Positions 36,915 through 47,253 of a stretch of DNA of 64,000 nt are shown here, piece by piece. The notes below the pieces were generated by a model. That model searched no databases, was not told the origin of the DNA, and saw only the letters and a program-made list of their open reading frames with translations. This DNA is from Armillaria gallica (Eukaryota > Basidiomycota > Agaricomycetes > Agaricales > Physalacriaceae). The position numbers and the translations under genes were made by a program. The stretch is taken from assembly GCA_037576215.1 (NCBI GenBank), contig JBANDB010000008.1, forward strand, positions 1,054,001 through 1,118,000, written 5' to 3'. Every line of letters starts with the position of its first letter. Within the stretch, counting starts at the first letter, position 1.

Positions 36915-37174
36915 ATGACACGCTCTTTGGACTATTACGAACCACTTGCTGTCAACGATGCATCCCAGCCGCCCTCCAACCAAAGAGATATCAGCCCCTC
37001 CTACTTCAATGGATAATCATCTTCATCCTTGTGATCAACGTCGCAGCTGCCTTGGTTGCATTTTTGGCCACCCAAGATCTTGTGCGGTCGGTCAAGGAGT
37101 TTGGGAATTTGCCCATTGCGATAGAGACACTGTCTCGCCCGGACCCGTTCATCGGGTTGCCAAAGACTCATTAA
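36915..37174 (+). pseudogene. N-terminal relic of a third UstYa-like gene
   Basis: The plus strand reads MTRSLDYYEPLAVNDASQ from 36915. In another frame it then continues with a hydrophobic anchor (WIIIFILVINVAAALVAFLA), VRSVKEFGNLPIAIETLSR and PDPFIGLP, the usual UstYa-like N-terminal layout. The two parts are out of frame (a 1-nt change near 36990-37010), a stop follows right after GLPKTH, and no downstream body with HxxHC is found before the S9 peptidase. It is therefore a truncated, frame-broken copy. The region 37175-37659 shows no other gene. Confidence 0.6.
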
Positions 37175-37659
37175 CATCGCCTCCCAGGTTCGTCCATTTG
37201 GCTTCTCTCCTTATCAGATCAACTTAGTATTTTGGGCCTTAGTATCATCATTTCAGTTGGAACTGGCGGTGTTGGTTATTATATTTGGCCCTCTACAGCC
37301 CGCAAGTGGCATTTTTTGTTCGGTACTATTGTAGTAATATGATCTAAACAGCGTCTGAAGACGTGAAAAGTCATTACTGATGGACTGATTTATGTCCCTC
37401 GGAAATGTACCCCGGCCCGAGATACGAGTTGGCACAGTCACCGTGACACTGCGATCAACTTTCCTTTGAATCTGATCATTACCATGTGAAGAATTGTTAT
37501 TGCAGGAATTTGCGAATCTTCCGCATGTTTCGAATCCTTTGTCTCTATTGAGAATGATCCATTCTTACTGTTGATTGATGACGCGACTCGGATTCACCTG
37601 CATCACCACATATTCGAGCTTGGATTCAACCAGTCACTGTAACTCAAAGCTTCAGTAGA

Positions 37660-40077
37660 ATGAGCTCAAACGCTTTGTTACCGCCTCGTGCGCCTTACGG
37701 GACCTGGAAATCGCCCATTGACGCAAAACTCATCTCAGAAGCGGTTCGTCTATCCATTCCATCAAGGTGCGCTAGTGCTCAATGAACCATCAGGGTCTCA
37801 GCGTTGAAGATTTACTTGTCGACGATATAACCTGGGATCTGTACGTTCTGGAGTCAAGACCGTCAGAAGGTAGCTAGGACGGACAGCTCGACTGAAGTGC
37901 TGATGGTTTGAATGGCCAGGTGGAAGAAACGCTATAGTCTCAGCATCCAACGACCAGGACATATACGGGGCGGGCTGGAATGCTCGCTCTCGCGTTCACG
38001 AGTATGGTGGGTCCCCTGCTCTGGCGTACGATGGACGAGTCTACTTTTCGAACATCATGGACGGCAGGGTGTACGTGGTTGACGTCGCTAAAAGGTCCAC
38101 ACCAACTGCAGTGACGCCAGGTATGTGCCGGGTTAAATTTCCACATTCATCCTCTAACATATCATTAAATAAACAGAGAACCCTAGCTACCGCTACGGCG
38201 ATTTCACCCTGCATCCCAAAGACAAAAAGTGGCTTGTGTCTATTCTTGAAGACCATACTGTCGACAACGCTACGGGCATCAAAACCTCCCTGGTAGCGAT
38301 CAACACTCTGACGCAAGAGTTCAGGATAATGGCTAGCGGTGCTGATTTCTACAGTAACCCACGTTTCAGCCCGGATGGTCGTTTCATCGTCTGGAAAGAA
38401 TGGTATGCTCTCTTGGCTGATGTCGAAGCATTGAACAAAACATTTATTGAACAGGAATTTCCCTACATGCCAATTCAAGCGAGCAACCTGATGCTGGCGA
38501 CTTTCTCTATTCCCGATGTCCCAGACGCATTTCCGTCTGTTGCAGCCACAGTCCTAGTGTCCGGTGGGAACGGAAAGATAAACGGAGAGCCAGCATGGAC
38601 GCCTGCGAATGAACTCATCTTCACGACGGACAAGGATGGGTATCTGAACCCGTGGAAACTACGCAATGTTGAGTCTGATGCCGCTCCTAAACCGGAGCCT
38701 CTATCGTTAGTCACCCTTCCAGAAGAATTCGGAGAACCCTCGTGGTTCCTTGGACTTTCCAGTTTCGCCATGTACGATGAGCGACGCGTCCTCTTCTCAT
38801 CATTTCGGAGCGGGAGGTCCCAGCTTTATCTTGCCAACCTCGATACGCGGGAGTTCCTCCCTGTTGAGACGCCATTTGTCCTTATACAACACGTTCGCAG
38901 CTTGGGCGATGGCAAAGTCGTTTTCGTAGGGAAGAAGGCGGATGATAATTCAGGCGTTATTGAGTTTAGCTGGTCAGAGGAGGATAAAAAGCCTGTATAC
39001 AGAGTGCTACGAGGGAATACTGACCTACCTTTCCCGAAAGAGCTTATCTCGCTACCAGAACCGGTAGAGTTGGAGGTGCTTCCTGAAGGGAGAACGACTC
39101 ATGCTATCCTATACCTTCCCAAGAATCCCGCCTACGCTGGTGGTTTACCCGGCGAGCTACCGCCGGCTATCTTTAACCTTCACGGAGGCCAAACTCGATG
39201 GTAAATTTTTCCTTTCTGTCTTCGATCTCACAAGCGCTAATCTGGGTGACAGCTAGACCAGGCGCTCGATTGGACCAAGCAATACTATTCATCTCGTGGA
39301 TGGGCATGGCAAGTCATCATCCCGACAAGGGCCAAACATCTTTCATTGATTGAGACCACCATGACAGGATCGATCTCAACTATAACGGATCGACGGGATA
39401 CGGCCGAGATTACATGGATCGCTTGCAGGGACAGTGGGGTGTTGTTGATGTTAGGGACTCTGTTGAAGCCCTGCGAGAGCTAGGTAAGCGCGGGCTGATC
39501 GACGTCAAACGGTCGGCCATCCGTGGTCGCAGCGGTGGGGGCTTCACGACCCTGCAGACATTATCCTCGACAACAGATAACTTTCAAGCTGGGACGGCGT
39601 GGTTCCCTGCGACAGATCTCATTGCGTTGCATGTCAACTGCCACAAGTTCCAGTCGCAGTATATTCCTGGGCTCGTCGGGGCTCTGCTAGAGGAGGATTC
39701 GGCTCTGTGGAAGAGGCGTTCGCCCTTCTATCAAGCAAGTCAAATCAAGGCTCCAGTGCTGGTATGTGGACATGTTCACACACGTAAGCTGCTCGTCTCA
39801 CTTGAGTTGTGTCTAGATTATGCAAGGGTGAGTGAAGCGTTTCCTCACAAGCAGACTACAACCTATACCACTACCTTTCAGTGCTATTGACCGTATTGTT
39901 CCACCCGACCAGACGCAAGACATGGCTAAAACCATAGAAGCTAACGGTGGATTGGTGAAATATATAGAGTTTGAAGGCGAGGGACATGGGTGGCGGAAGG
40001 CTGACAGCATCAGAAGATCCATCGAAGAGGAACTGTCCTTCTATCAGGAAAGATTCGGACTGAAAGAGGCGCCTTGA
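37660..40077 (+). CDS. S9 family serine peptidase (acylaminoacyl/dipeptidyl peptidase-like)
   Basis: N-terminal beta-propeller (VHEYGGSPALAYDGRVYFSN, RFSPDGRFIVWKEW, EPSWFLGLSS) and C-terminal alpha/beta hydrolase. Catalytic elements are visible: nucleophile GRSGGGFTTL, Asp in IDRIVPPDQ, His in EGEGHGWRKA. The sequence STGYGRDYMDRLQGQWG is typical of the S9C branch. Introns are short; the one after SSRGWAW uses a GCAAGT donor (GC-AG). The junction at 39210-39251 does not keep frame by any GT-AG choice: HGGQTR should join LDQALDWTKQYY, but one base is missing, so either a 1-nt deletion or an odd splice is present. Cytosolic peptide hydrolysis is the expected role. Confidence 0.85.
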
Positions 40078-40212
40078 GGGTCAGAAGACATGCTGAACAT
40101 AGCGATGAAAACTGTACAACGTACCCCCCAAAGCACTGGCTGATGTTTTTGGTTGTAATGTTTATCCCCATAGTAAATTTGCAAGAAAGAATAGTTACTG
40201 CACTCTGCTGCA

Positions 40213-41359
40213 TTACGCTGGTCGCCCCACCAGGACCATGCCCTCGTCCTCCTCTGTCTCCGTTCCGTTCTCGCTGGATCTCGCTTTATCACTTCCACTC
40301 TCGCTCGGCGTTGAAGTTTGAGCCCCCGCCGCCACGGACGGCTTCTCCGAATCTCCCTCTGTAACATCGACTTTCGTTTCTGCCACGGCCTCTTCCGCAG
40401 CCTCAGTCGCCAACGGACTCGAATCCTTCTCCGTCTTCGCTTGAGAGGATGAGATCGCTGATATCTCATTTAAAGTCTCCAGCATCTGTTCCCGGACGCG
40501 AAGTGACAAGGCAGAAGCGTCCTCCGGGGTTAAACCTTTAGTCTGTATTGGGGGAAGGGCTACGCCAATGAGCATAGAATCGTCAATGCCGAAGACAAGA
40601 TACTTACCTCGGACTTTGATCTTTCCCGTCCCGAAGAAACCTTTCCGATAGAGCCACCAGTAATTCTCCGCAACGATGGGAACGATGGGGATGCCGGATT
40701 GTATCGCGAGGTGGAAACCACCCTTCTTGAGTGGGAGCAAGCTATTGTCTTCGGAAAGATGCCGTGTCCCTTCAGGATACATATATAGAGAAACACCGCC
40801 TGATTTCATGGTTTCTCCTGCAGCCTTCAGCGAGCTTACAGCACGTGCATTGTTTCCCCTGTCAACGAAGATGGTGCCGGACATGATCATGAAAGGCCCA
40901 AGGGGTGTCCACCGGATAGAACTCTTGGCCATAATGGACGTGCGTCGGGGGATAAGCCTGCATCCTAATCAGACTCGAGTTGTGCAAAAGGCGGACGGTG
41001 GCTCACCTGCCTACGATGAGGATATCCAAAAATGACTGGTGATTTATCATCAAAATGGATGGACGTTCTGCAACGAGATGCTCCTGCCCTTCTATCTCGA
41101 CTTGGATGTCCATGACCTTGCTTGCCAGAAAATAAAAACAGCGCGCAATTACAATGTTCACATCATATCGCATGTTCACCAGAGACATTCCCGCTGCGAT
41201 GGCAGCGCCCCACGTCGCGATGAATGTCAGGGTGCCAATGTACATCCCAAGGCGCACGTAGTATTTTCCCGTGGGAGAAGCAGCAGCGACCGACCGGAGT
41301 ATAACGAAGGGCAGAGAGATATACGCCAGTGGCTTGATGAATGCCGCGAGAAACGCCAT
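40213..41359 (-). CDS. SLC1: 1-acyl-sn-glycerol-3-phosphate acyltransferase (PlsC family)
   Basis: Makes phosphatidic acid from lysophosphatidic acid in the ER membrane. Three exons with introns after LIVG and after KIKVR. Two N-terminal hydrophobic segments (AFLAAFIKPLAYISLPFVIL and YIGTLTFIATWGAAIAAG) precede the acyltransferase motifs: NHQSFLD (NHx4D), RRTSIMAKSSIRW, FVDRG, YPEGTR and IPIVPIV. The C-tail is long, acidic and Ser/Glu-rich. Start is the ATG at 41359, directly ahead of the first TM; a longer frame upstream is less likely. Shares a short (about 240 bp) divergent promoter with the gene at 41598. Confidence 0.92.
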
Positions 41360-41597
41360 CGCCTGTGGTATAAAAGAGAATGGGAGTCGGAGAGTAGTAT
41401 CGCACGCTGCGCACGGGATACAGCGTACGGACACGCTCGTGGTCGGTCGTCTTTAACTCGGCGCACCCCATCGGCCCGAACCCCGCGGAGTTTGAACTCG
41501 GCTTGCCCCAAAAAACCGTGTTCCCCCTACAAGCATGGACACCACGACTCCCAGGGCACCGGCTTCATCTGATGGTGGCGGTAATGACTAGTACACA

Positions 41598-42626
41598 ATG
41601 GATCTATACCAGCTCGCTGAAAATCTGGCAGGAGGGCCCGCCTTACCTGATGGCCACCGTGAAGCTACACCGAAGAATGAAGAGATTATATCCCAGGGCA
41701 CTGATGCAGTGGAAGGAACGCACAGTAGAACACCAAGCGCATCCTTGACGCCTAGGCCCGCCAATGTCCAGGACGACAGTTCTGCATCAAGTCTTCCAGC
41801 AGGACCAGAACCCGAGAGGACCTCGGACCCTCTCCAGATCGCAGCCCAGGTATACCCTTGGATGTACATGACCTCTACGCTCGATGCTTGTTTCAAAGAC
41901 GCAGAAACGACTGCAAATGTGAGTATATGCTATCGCTGCTCACCAGCGACGTCCTAACCATTTGATCTAGAGAGACCTGGAGACAAAGGCGAAGGAACTA
42001 GAAGCCGAAGAAGCCAGCATTTCTGACGAACGCATTCGCTTTGAGGCTGAAAGGTTAATTGAGTTCTATGACGAGCTTGCCTCTGATAAGGTACCGTGGC
42101 TTTTATTACATCCGGCGCGTTTCTGACAGTCTCTCAGTTCGCGAAGGAAGCACCAACAATAATGCAACATTTCCTGGCTCATGGTGATTCATGCACCGAG
42201 TGCGAATCAGAGGCACTCAAAATCGCTTCACAAGATTTTGACCTCGATTATACCTCCGGCCCTTCCCCATTGACCATCTTTAACTCGATGATGGACAGGC
42301 TAGGTATGTCGTCTATTCTTGTTCAATCGTGGCACTTTCTCATTACTCTATCAGATCGTCTTCAGGACGAAGCCATTGAGTTGAAGACTCGTATCTCCGA
42401 CTTGGATCCTCCAGGTAATGACGAAGAAAACAAGGAATCTACTGCAGCTAGAACGCAGATCATACCTTTGTTCCAAGCCTGCCTTCCTGTTCTCCGTGCG
42501 AGGACGGCGAACTTGGCTATGGCACAACAGCTGATCGAAGGCGCCAAAGAGAACTATTCGATGGCACTCCATCTGAAGATGCTGGAAATGGACGACTCGG
42601 ATAATTATGATTCGGAGGACGATTGA
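41598..42626 (+). CDS. Acidic coiled-coil protein, function unknown
   Basis: Four exons in frame. The N-terminal third is Ser/Pro/Thr-rich and disordered; then QVYPWMYMTSTLDACFKDAE, a strongly charged helix (DLETKAKELEAEEASISDERIRFEAE), a helical body with LQDEAIELKTRISDLD and ARTANLAMAQQLIEGAKENY, ending in acidic DDSDNYDSEDD. The YPWMYM and coiled-coil pattern suggest a structural subunit of a larger complex, but I do not recognise it. A degenerate copy of its last exon lies 0.85 kb downstream. Confidence 0.72.
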
Positions 42627-42689
42627 CACTATACTCTACAACTTTCTTGGAATATACCCGATATATTTACTCGCTGAGTCCAATGTTAC

Positions 42690-43485
42690 CGACAGATAGC
42701 ACTTGGTATCGGTCTCGGTGAATCGGGAAAGGGTGTTCGCTCTGAGGTCTTCAAGACAACGATGCGAAAAGTGCTTGGGTTGTCGTCCAAAGGCCTGGAC
42801 TCGTTTTCAATGCTGGCAAAGCACATCGCGCCACCGTATATCAGGGGTCTCCTTTCCCCATCGCACCCCATCGTGAGAGAAATAGAATCGGCGAAGGGGA
42901 GGTGATGCAGCTGGTGAATGATGTTATCAAACCGACCGGCTTTACTCCTGTTATTCAGCCACTCGTGACTTCGTTACCCAGAACGCCCAATTCCTCAAAG
43001 AAAGAAAAATCAGATCTAAACTTAAGGAGCTTGTCCAAGTGGTTTTGAAATCGCTACCATCGCACGCGATGGATCGGCAGTCGATGTGGAGGAGAGGGTC
43101 CTCATGTTCTTGCTCGAAGGTTTTTCTTCAGAACTCAAAGAGTGTGCCGTTCAGCTCAGCCTTACACAGGTCGCTTACCAAGTATACGGCCTGTGTGTAG
43201 ATGCGTTGCAGACCGCAGCTCCATTGCATGTTCCTGCCGTTTTACAGGATGCAAATCTGTCTTTACAGAGGTCAGCGCAGGCTCTTTATCTTCAAAGTCA
43301 TGCGCGTCTTTCTCGACTTGACTTCCGAACTCAATACTGCTTCATGGCAGGATATAGTCGCGCTTCTCCTCCTCCCTTCTGTATGGCGGACAGGACGGCG
43401 TGCTGTCGTCTCTGAGGAATTCTACTCCATGGTGCTACATCAAAAATGTTGAAAATGGACGACTCTGATTAGGAAGACGATTGAG
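42690..43485 (+). pseudogene. Degenerate coding-like stretch ending in a copy of the preceding gene's tail
   Basis: The end of this region (YSMVLHQK, then MDDSD, then EDD with stops between) is recognisably the tail of the 41598-42626 protein (YSMALHLKM...MDDSD...EDD), so it is a partial duplicate. Before it, coding-like pieces in changing frames (LGLSSKGLDSFSMLAKHI, VMQLVNDVIKPTGFTPVI, VLMFLLEGFSSELKEC) look like decayed exons of unknown origin. No single open reading frame links them. Confidence 0.4.
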
Positions 43486-43662
43486 ACCCTACAAACATCG
43501 TGGAGTATACCCGATCCACAAATAGAAAGTCTAGCACCTCATTCACTCACCGGGGACTTGATAGCCGGACGTGTACCGTCTTTGTACCGTCCCAGTAATG
43601 AAAGAACCACGCGATCCGCCAGAAGAATCTCGCTCAGCTGCAGCTTCTAATTCTACGCCATC

Positions 43663-44845
43663 ATGTCGACGACCCCAAACGTCGCCCCCAAAGCCAAAGA
43701 CTCTGACTTCCTCATCAAGAGCAGCTCTCTAATCAACAAACGTTGCCATACATGCCAGAAAACACCTCAACAGCTTGGAGTTGACAGGCCCTTCCAGGTT
43801 TGTAGCAGGTGCAAAGAGGTACAGTACGGTTCCTTCAATAGTTGACGCGTCGTCTCATTTTGAGGCCACAGGTCATGTATTGCGTAAGCGCAACCTCTCT
43901 GAGCCGTTCTGAGGTCCTAAAATCGAAAAGAGTCGAAAATGCCAGCGAGAGAATTGGTCCGTGCACAAGATCCCCTGTGCTAGGTCGAAAGAAAAGGCGA
44001 TAATCTTTGGAAACGATCCAATTCGTGCAGCTCGTGCCGCGAGATTCGTCAAATGGTAAGACCTTTTCCTACTACGCGTCCATCGCTGATCACACTTCTA
44101 TAGGTACGAAGCTATTCCAAAGCTCGACGTCTTTCGGCAAGCTGCTCTGCAGGCTCTCGATATCGTTAACCGCCCAGAAAACGTCGACCGCAAGGCTCTT
44201 CGGCTGCGATTGAAATTACACCCTGAGTACAAGCACCGCGAGCCTGTGGACCGATACGTCCTCGTCGAAGGGCTCATGCTCCCCAAGGAAACTCTTTACG
44301 GATGTAGACCTTTAGATAGACAATTCCTTACGGAATATATCCAGGCGCAGAACGACGTGGTCAAGGGCCGAGGGCAGCTAGGCGTCGTTCCGGTGTCGAT
44401 AAGCGAAGTGGATGACAACGGCAGTATCATGAACTCAAGTTGGTGGATACTGGCCTTGCCGTTCACGCATGAAGAGGCGAAGGGTATTCTCCAGGCGACA
44501 AAGTGGGACGACGTGCACTGGGTGAGTCAATGTGGATTTATCCCTGATGAACCCGAGCTCAACGTATTGTCGTACCAGGAGGCTCGGCTGCGCGACATCT
44601 TAGCGACCCCAGAGGCGGAGTGGATCCGAGTCGTTCCTATACCCAACACGAAGGGTCAATTTCACTTCGGATTGCCGGACAATCTGTTGAAGGAATACCC
44701 TTTTGGATGTTTAGGCCGCCGTATTTCTGAAATGCGTTTGAATGAGCCAGGTTCTCAGTTTGCATGGTACATCAATGATGGTTTGAGTAGGACTTCGGAG
44801 CGAATGGCGGCTAGAGGTGGGAACAATCAAGGCTGGAGTAGATAA
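43663..44845 (+). CDS. MYND-type zinc finger protein
   Basis: The MYND cluster is assembled across three introns: CHTCQK and CSRCKE in exon 1, VMYC in a 12-nt micro-exon (GTCATGTATTGC), then SRKCQRENWSVHKIPC in exon 3. The spacing of the Cys/His ligands fits the family. The rest (YEAIPKLDVFRQAALQALD, then a 200-residue body with TKWDDVHW, VVPIPNTKG and NEPGSQFAWYINDGLSR) is an Agaricomycete type with no known catalytic motif. MYND domains bind proline-rich partner peptides. Start at 43663 gives an intact N-terminus. Confidence 0.82.
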
Positions 44846-45335
44846 TCTTCCGATGAACGTTTGTGATGTCTGTGGCGACCGTTGTATCAAATTAATACCA
44901 CTGACCGAGATATCCTTGTTGCAGTCGATGAGGAAAAAGCGTCAGTCGTCGTAATATTCGTTCCGTTGAAAACTATCATCAGCTCGTTCAAGTCACAATT
45001 GCGACATAGTGTCTTTGGGCGTTCGGAGGGAACGGAATATTCAGAACAATGTCATGCAGAAGGACAGTCGTTGTGGAAAGGTGATATGTAGGTCTTGCGG
45101 TGAAATAGCTCTGTACAATCTGAGGAAAGGCGCAAGCAAACGGCGGCATCACTCATAACGAGATAAGACTGTATACCTTCTTAAACGCTGTATCTTGGTT
45201 TATCTTACGCGTTTCTTTAATTGGAAGAGGGTTTCATTGAAAGCCTCATGCGAAGCCTGACCAGCCTGATCTCTCATAAACAGACGGACGATACATACCT
45301 GATGACAAAGGGAGGGACGGTGTGTATGTAGATTA
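44846..45335. other. Intergenic before the inverted repeat, no gene recognised
   Basis: Short ORF at 44882-45091 lacks any motif. The sequence changes character at about 45336, where similarity to the 53 kb region begins. Confidence 0.5.
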
Positions 45336-47137
45336 AAAAGGCTAATGGAAAGAAAGGAAATTCGGACGCCGCGAAAACCAAAAAAGACACTGTCAAGATG
45401 TATATAAAAGATAGTAGAAGTGCAGAGTAGGTGAAGCTAAATACGAGAAAGTCGGGGATCAGACAGTGCCATACTAGTTGCGATACCAAAGAAGAGATGT
45501 TTTATTTTTACCGTCAGCTCCTGGTGTTTGTGGAGAACACCGCGCCTCCACGGTACGACAGAGATCTTCGTACGTAGCGGCCTTGGCAGCCCTAAACGCT
45601 TCAAGCAAGCGTCGCGTGAAAACCCCACCGATTGTTCCATCTGCCCATAATACCTCCCATGCAAGTTGATCATTGTAACAAGCCGAAAGAGTGACATAGG
45701 AGGTAAAATCTGGATGCCAATCCTCGGCAATTGGAATGGACGGATGATCATAGTAGAACTTCACGCTTCCATTCCAAGCTTGAAGAATCTCATCCATGGG
45801 CGTCGTGCTTGGGGGTAAGGAACGGGATTTCCTAGCGTGAGATAGTATGGAAACGTTCGACACGTCCTTCATGAAAGAACAATCCAAAATCACAGTGATT
45901 CTATCACCTTTAGCATGACGGACCTGGGAGAGGATCACGCACAACTCTGTGCCACCGATATCAAGGACAGGTTTGCCTGCGGCGTCGATGGTATCGCGGT
46001 CTATGGGACACAGACACTGCATAGATCCCTGTTGCTCAGAGATGGGATAGCAGGAACCATGACCTGAGAAATACACAACAATATTATCACCAGGCTCAAT
46101 AGCCTTGTTGGTAACGAGGCTATAGAGAGCGTGAATGATGTTGGCGCGAGTCGGACGCTCAAAATTAGCAGCCTCGCCTTTCTTTACAGAACGAGGTGCC
46201 AGGAGGCATTGAATGCGTGTATGGGGCACACCCAAGTCCTCAATGAAGTATTTCAACATCATTTTCGCGTCGCGAAAAGCACCGTCCAAGGGAAACTGAT
46301 CGTAAGCGTCAATACCGATGATGACTACCCAGAATCGGGACGCGTCAAATGAAGACTGAAGATAATGTGGTTGGTTCGAGCGGATATCCAAAACAACAAA
46401 ACTACTCACCTTGCTGGAATGGTAGGCTCCGTATTCGATGTCGCAAGGACAAGGCTCTAATTTCGTCGCGATACGCGTCCGGATGCACGAGATACATACG
46501 CGAAACTGATGCAGCTCCTCGAGGGTTTTAAGAGTCTTAGCGTCTTCTGCATCCCCGGTGGCAGAAGCCCTCACTTCTGCCTCCTGCAAAACTCGCAAAA
46601 TGTCGATGTCCCCGTTCGCCTGAACCATCCCAAACTTCTTCGCGGCCTCCAGTTCTACAGTTTCGAGAGGGCGCATCATGTTTTTGAGGGGTTTTATTTT
46701 ACCGCGATGATACTCAACGCTCCACCGCCAGAGATTTGTGTAGGTGACTGTGTAAGGCATTTCTGTCTGGTAGATGATGAAAACAAGTCGCAAAAAATGT
46801 AGGGCGTTCCCTTTTCGACGTAAATGCCTCGGAAACTACTCGTAATAAAAGGCCCCGAGAAAGTCAATCAGAGGTCAACGACGCTTGTCATCGGTTACTA
46901 GGCAACGTTAGCCGACTAAACAGTGTACTTACTATCATTGCCAAAGGAGGGTATATCACAGGTCCAGAAATAATCCTGTCTTGAGGGCGGTAAAATTTTG
47001 ACTAATTTATTTATATAGAGAATTCCAGCCCAAGTGAAAAGAGAAAAGACTTGGGCGGCTTAGGAGGAACCTGAGAAGGTTCCTGGCTATTCCCTGAAAA
47101 GAAAAGTCCCACAAAAAGCCCCGTTCAATTCTTTCTA
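45336..47137. repeat. Left arm of 1.8-kb inverted repeat
   Basis: This arm, read in reverse complement, aligns by eye with 51235-53055. It covers the whole metacaspase-like gene, about 60-140 bp of its 3' flank and some 375 bp of its 5' flank (for example AGTCAATCAGAGGTCAACG and GAACCTGAGAAGGTTCC elements recur on both sides). The spacer between arms is about 4.1 kb. Confidence 0.8.
45474..46760 (-). CDS. Metacaspase-like protein A (peptidase C14)
   Basis: About 410 residues. Residues 1-117 form a distinct N-terminal domain: YTNLWRWSVEYHRGKIKPLK, a charged helix, then Cys pairs CISC (89, 92) and CPC (104, 106). A 54-nt intron follows SSK; its length is a multiple of three, so the frame stays open if unspliced. 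The caspase-like domain begins FWVVIIGIDAYDQFPLDGAFRDA. The catalytic His is in YFSGHGS (about residue 216) and the Cys in VILDCSF (about 276). ATG at 46760 matches the paralogue's start. Expected activity: Arg/Lys-specific proteolysis or a regulatory death/stress role. Roughly 80 per cent identical by eye to the copy at 51632. Confidence 0.87.
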   Translation of the reverse strand: MPYTVTYTNLWRWSVEYHRGKIKPLKNMMRPLETVELEAAKKFGMVQANGDIDILRVLQEAEVRASATGDAEDAKTLKTLEELHQFRVCISCIRTRIATKLEPCPCDIEYGAYHSSKVSSFVVLDIRSNQPHYLQSSFDASRFWVVIIGIDAYDQFPLDGAFRDAKMMLKYFIEDLGVPHTRIQCLLAPRSVKKGEAANFERPTRANIIHALYSLVTNKAIEPGDNIVVYFSGHGSCYPISEQQGSMQCLCPIDRDTIDAAGKPVLDIGGTELCVILSQVRHAKGDRITVILDCSFMKDVSNVSILSHARKSRSLPPSTTPMDEILQAWNGSVKFYYDHPSIPIAEDWHPDFTSYVTLSACYNDQLAWEVLWADGTIGGVFTRRLLEAFRAAKAATYEDLCRTVEARCSPQTPGADGKNKTSLLWYRN

Positions 47138-47253
47138 CGAACGTCTAAGAGAATAATACTTAGACCAATAAACAAGCAGTTAAAGTGTTACATACTGTAC
47201 ACCTATAAGTCACAACATCAAGATCAATAAGCATCCTTCCATGAATGACCCCA

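Noticed and set aside
37660..40077. S9 peptidase as a dedicated peptide macrocyclase (POPB type)
   Set aside because: Its propeller and C-terminal motifs are of the S9C/acylaminoacyl branch, not the prolyl oligopeptidase branch used for cyclisation; housekeeping use is more likely.
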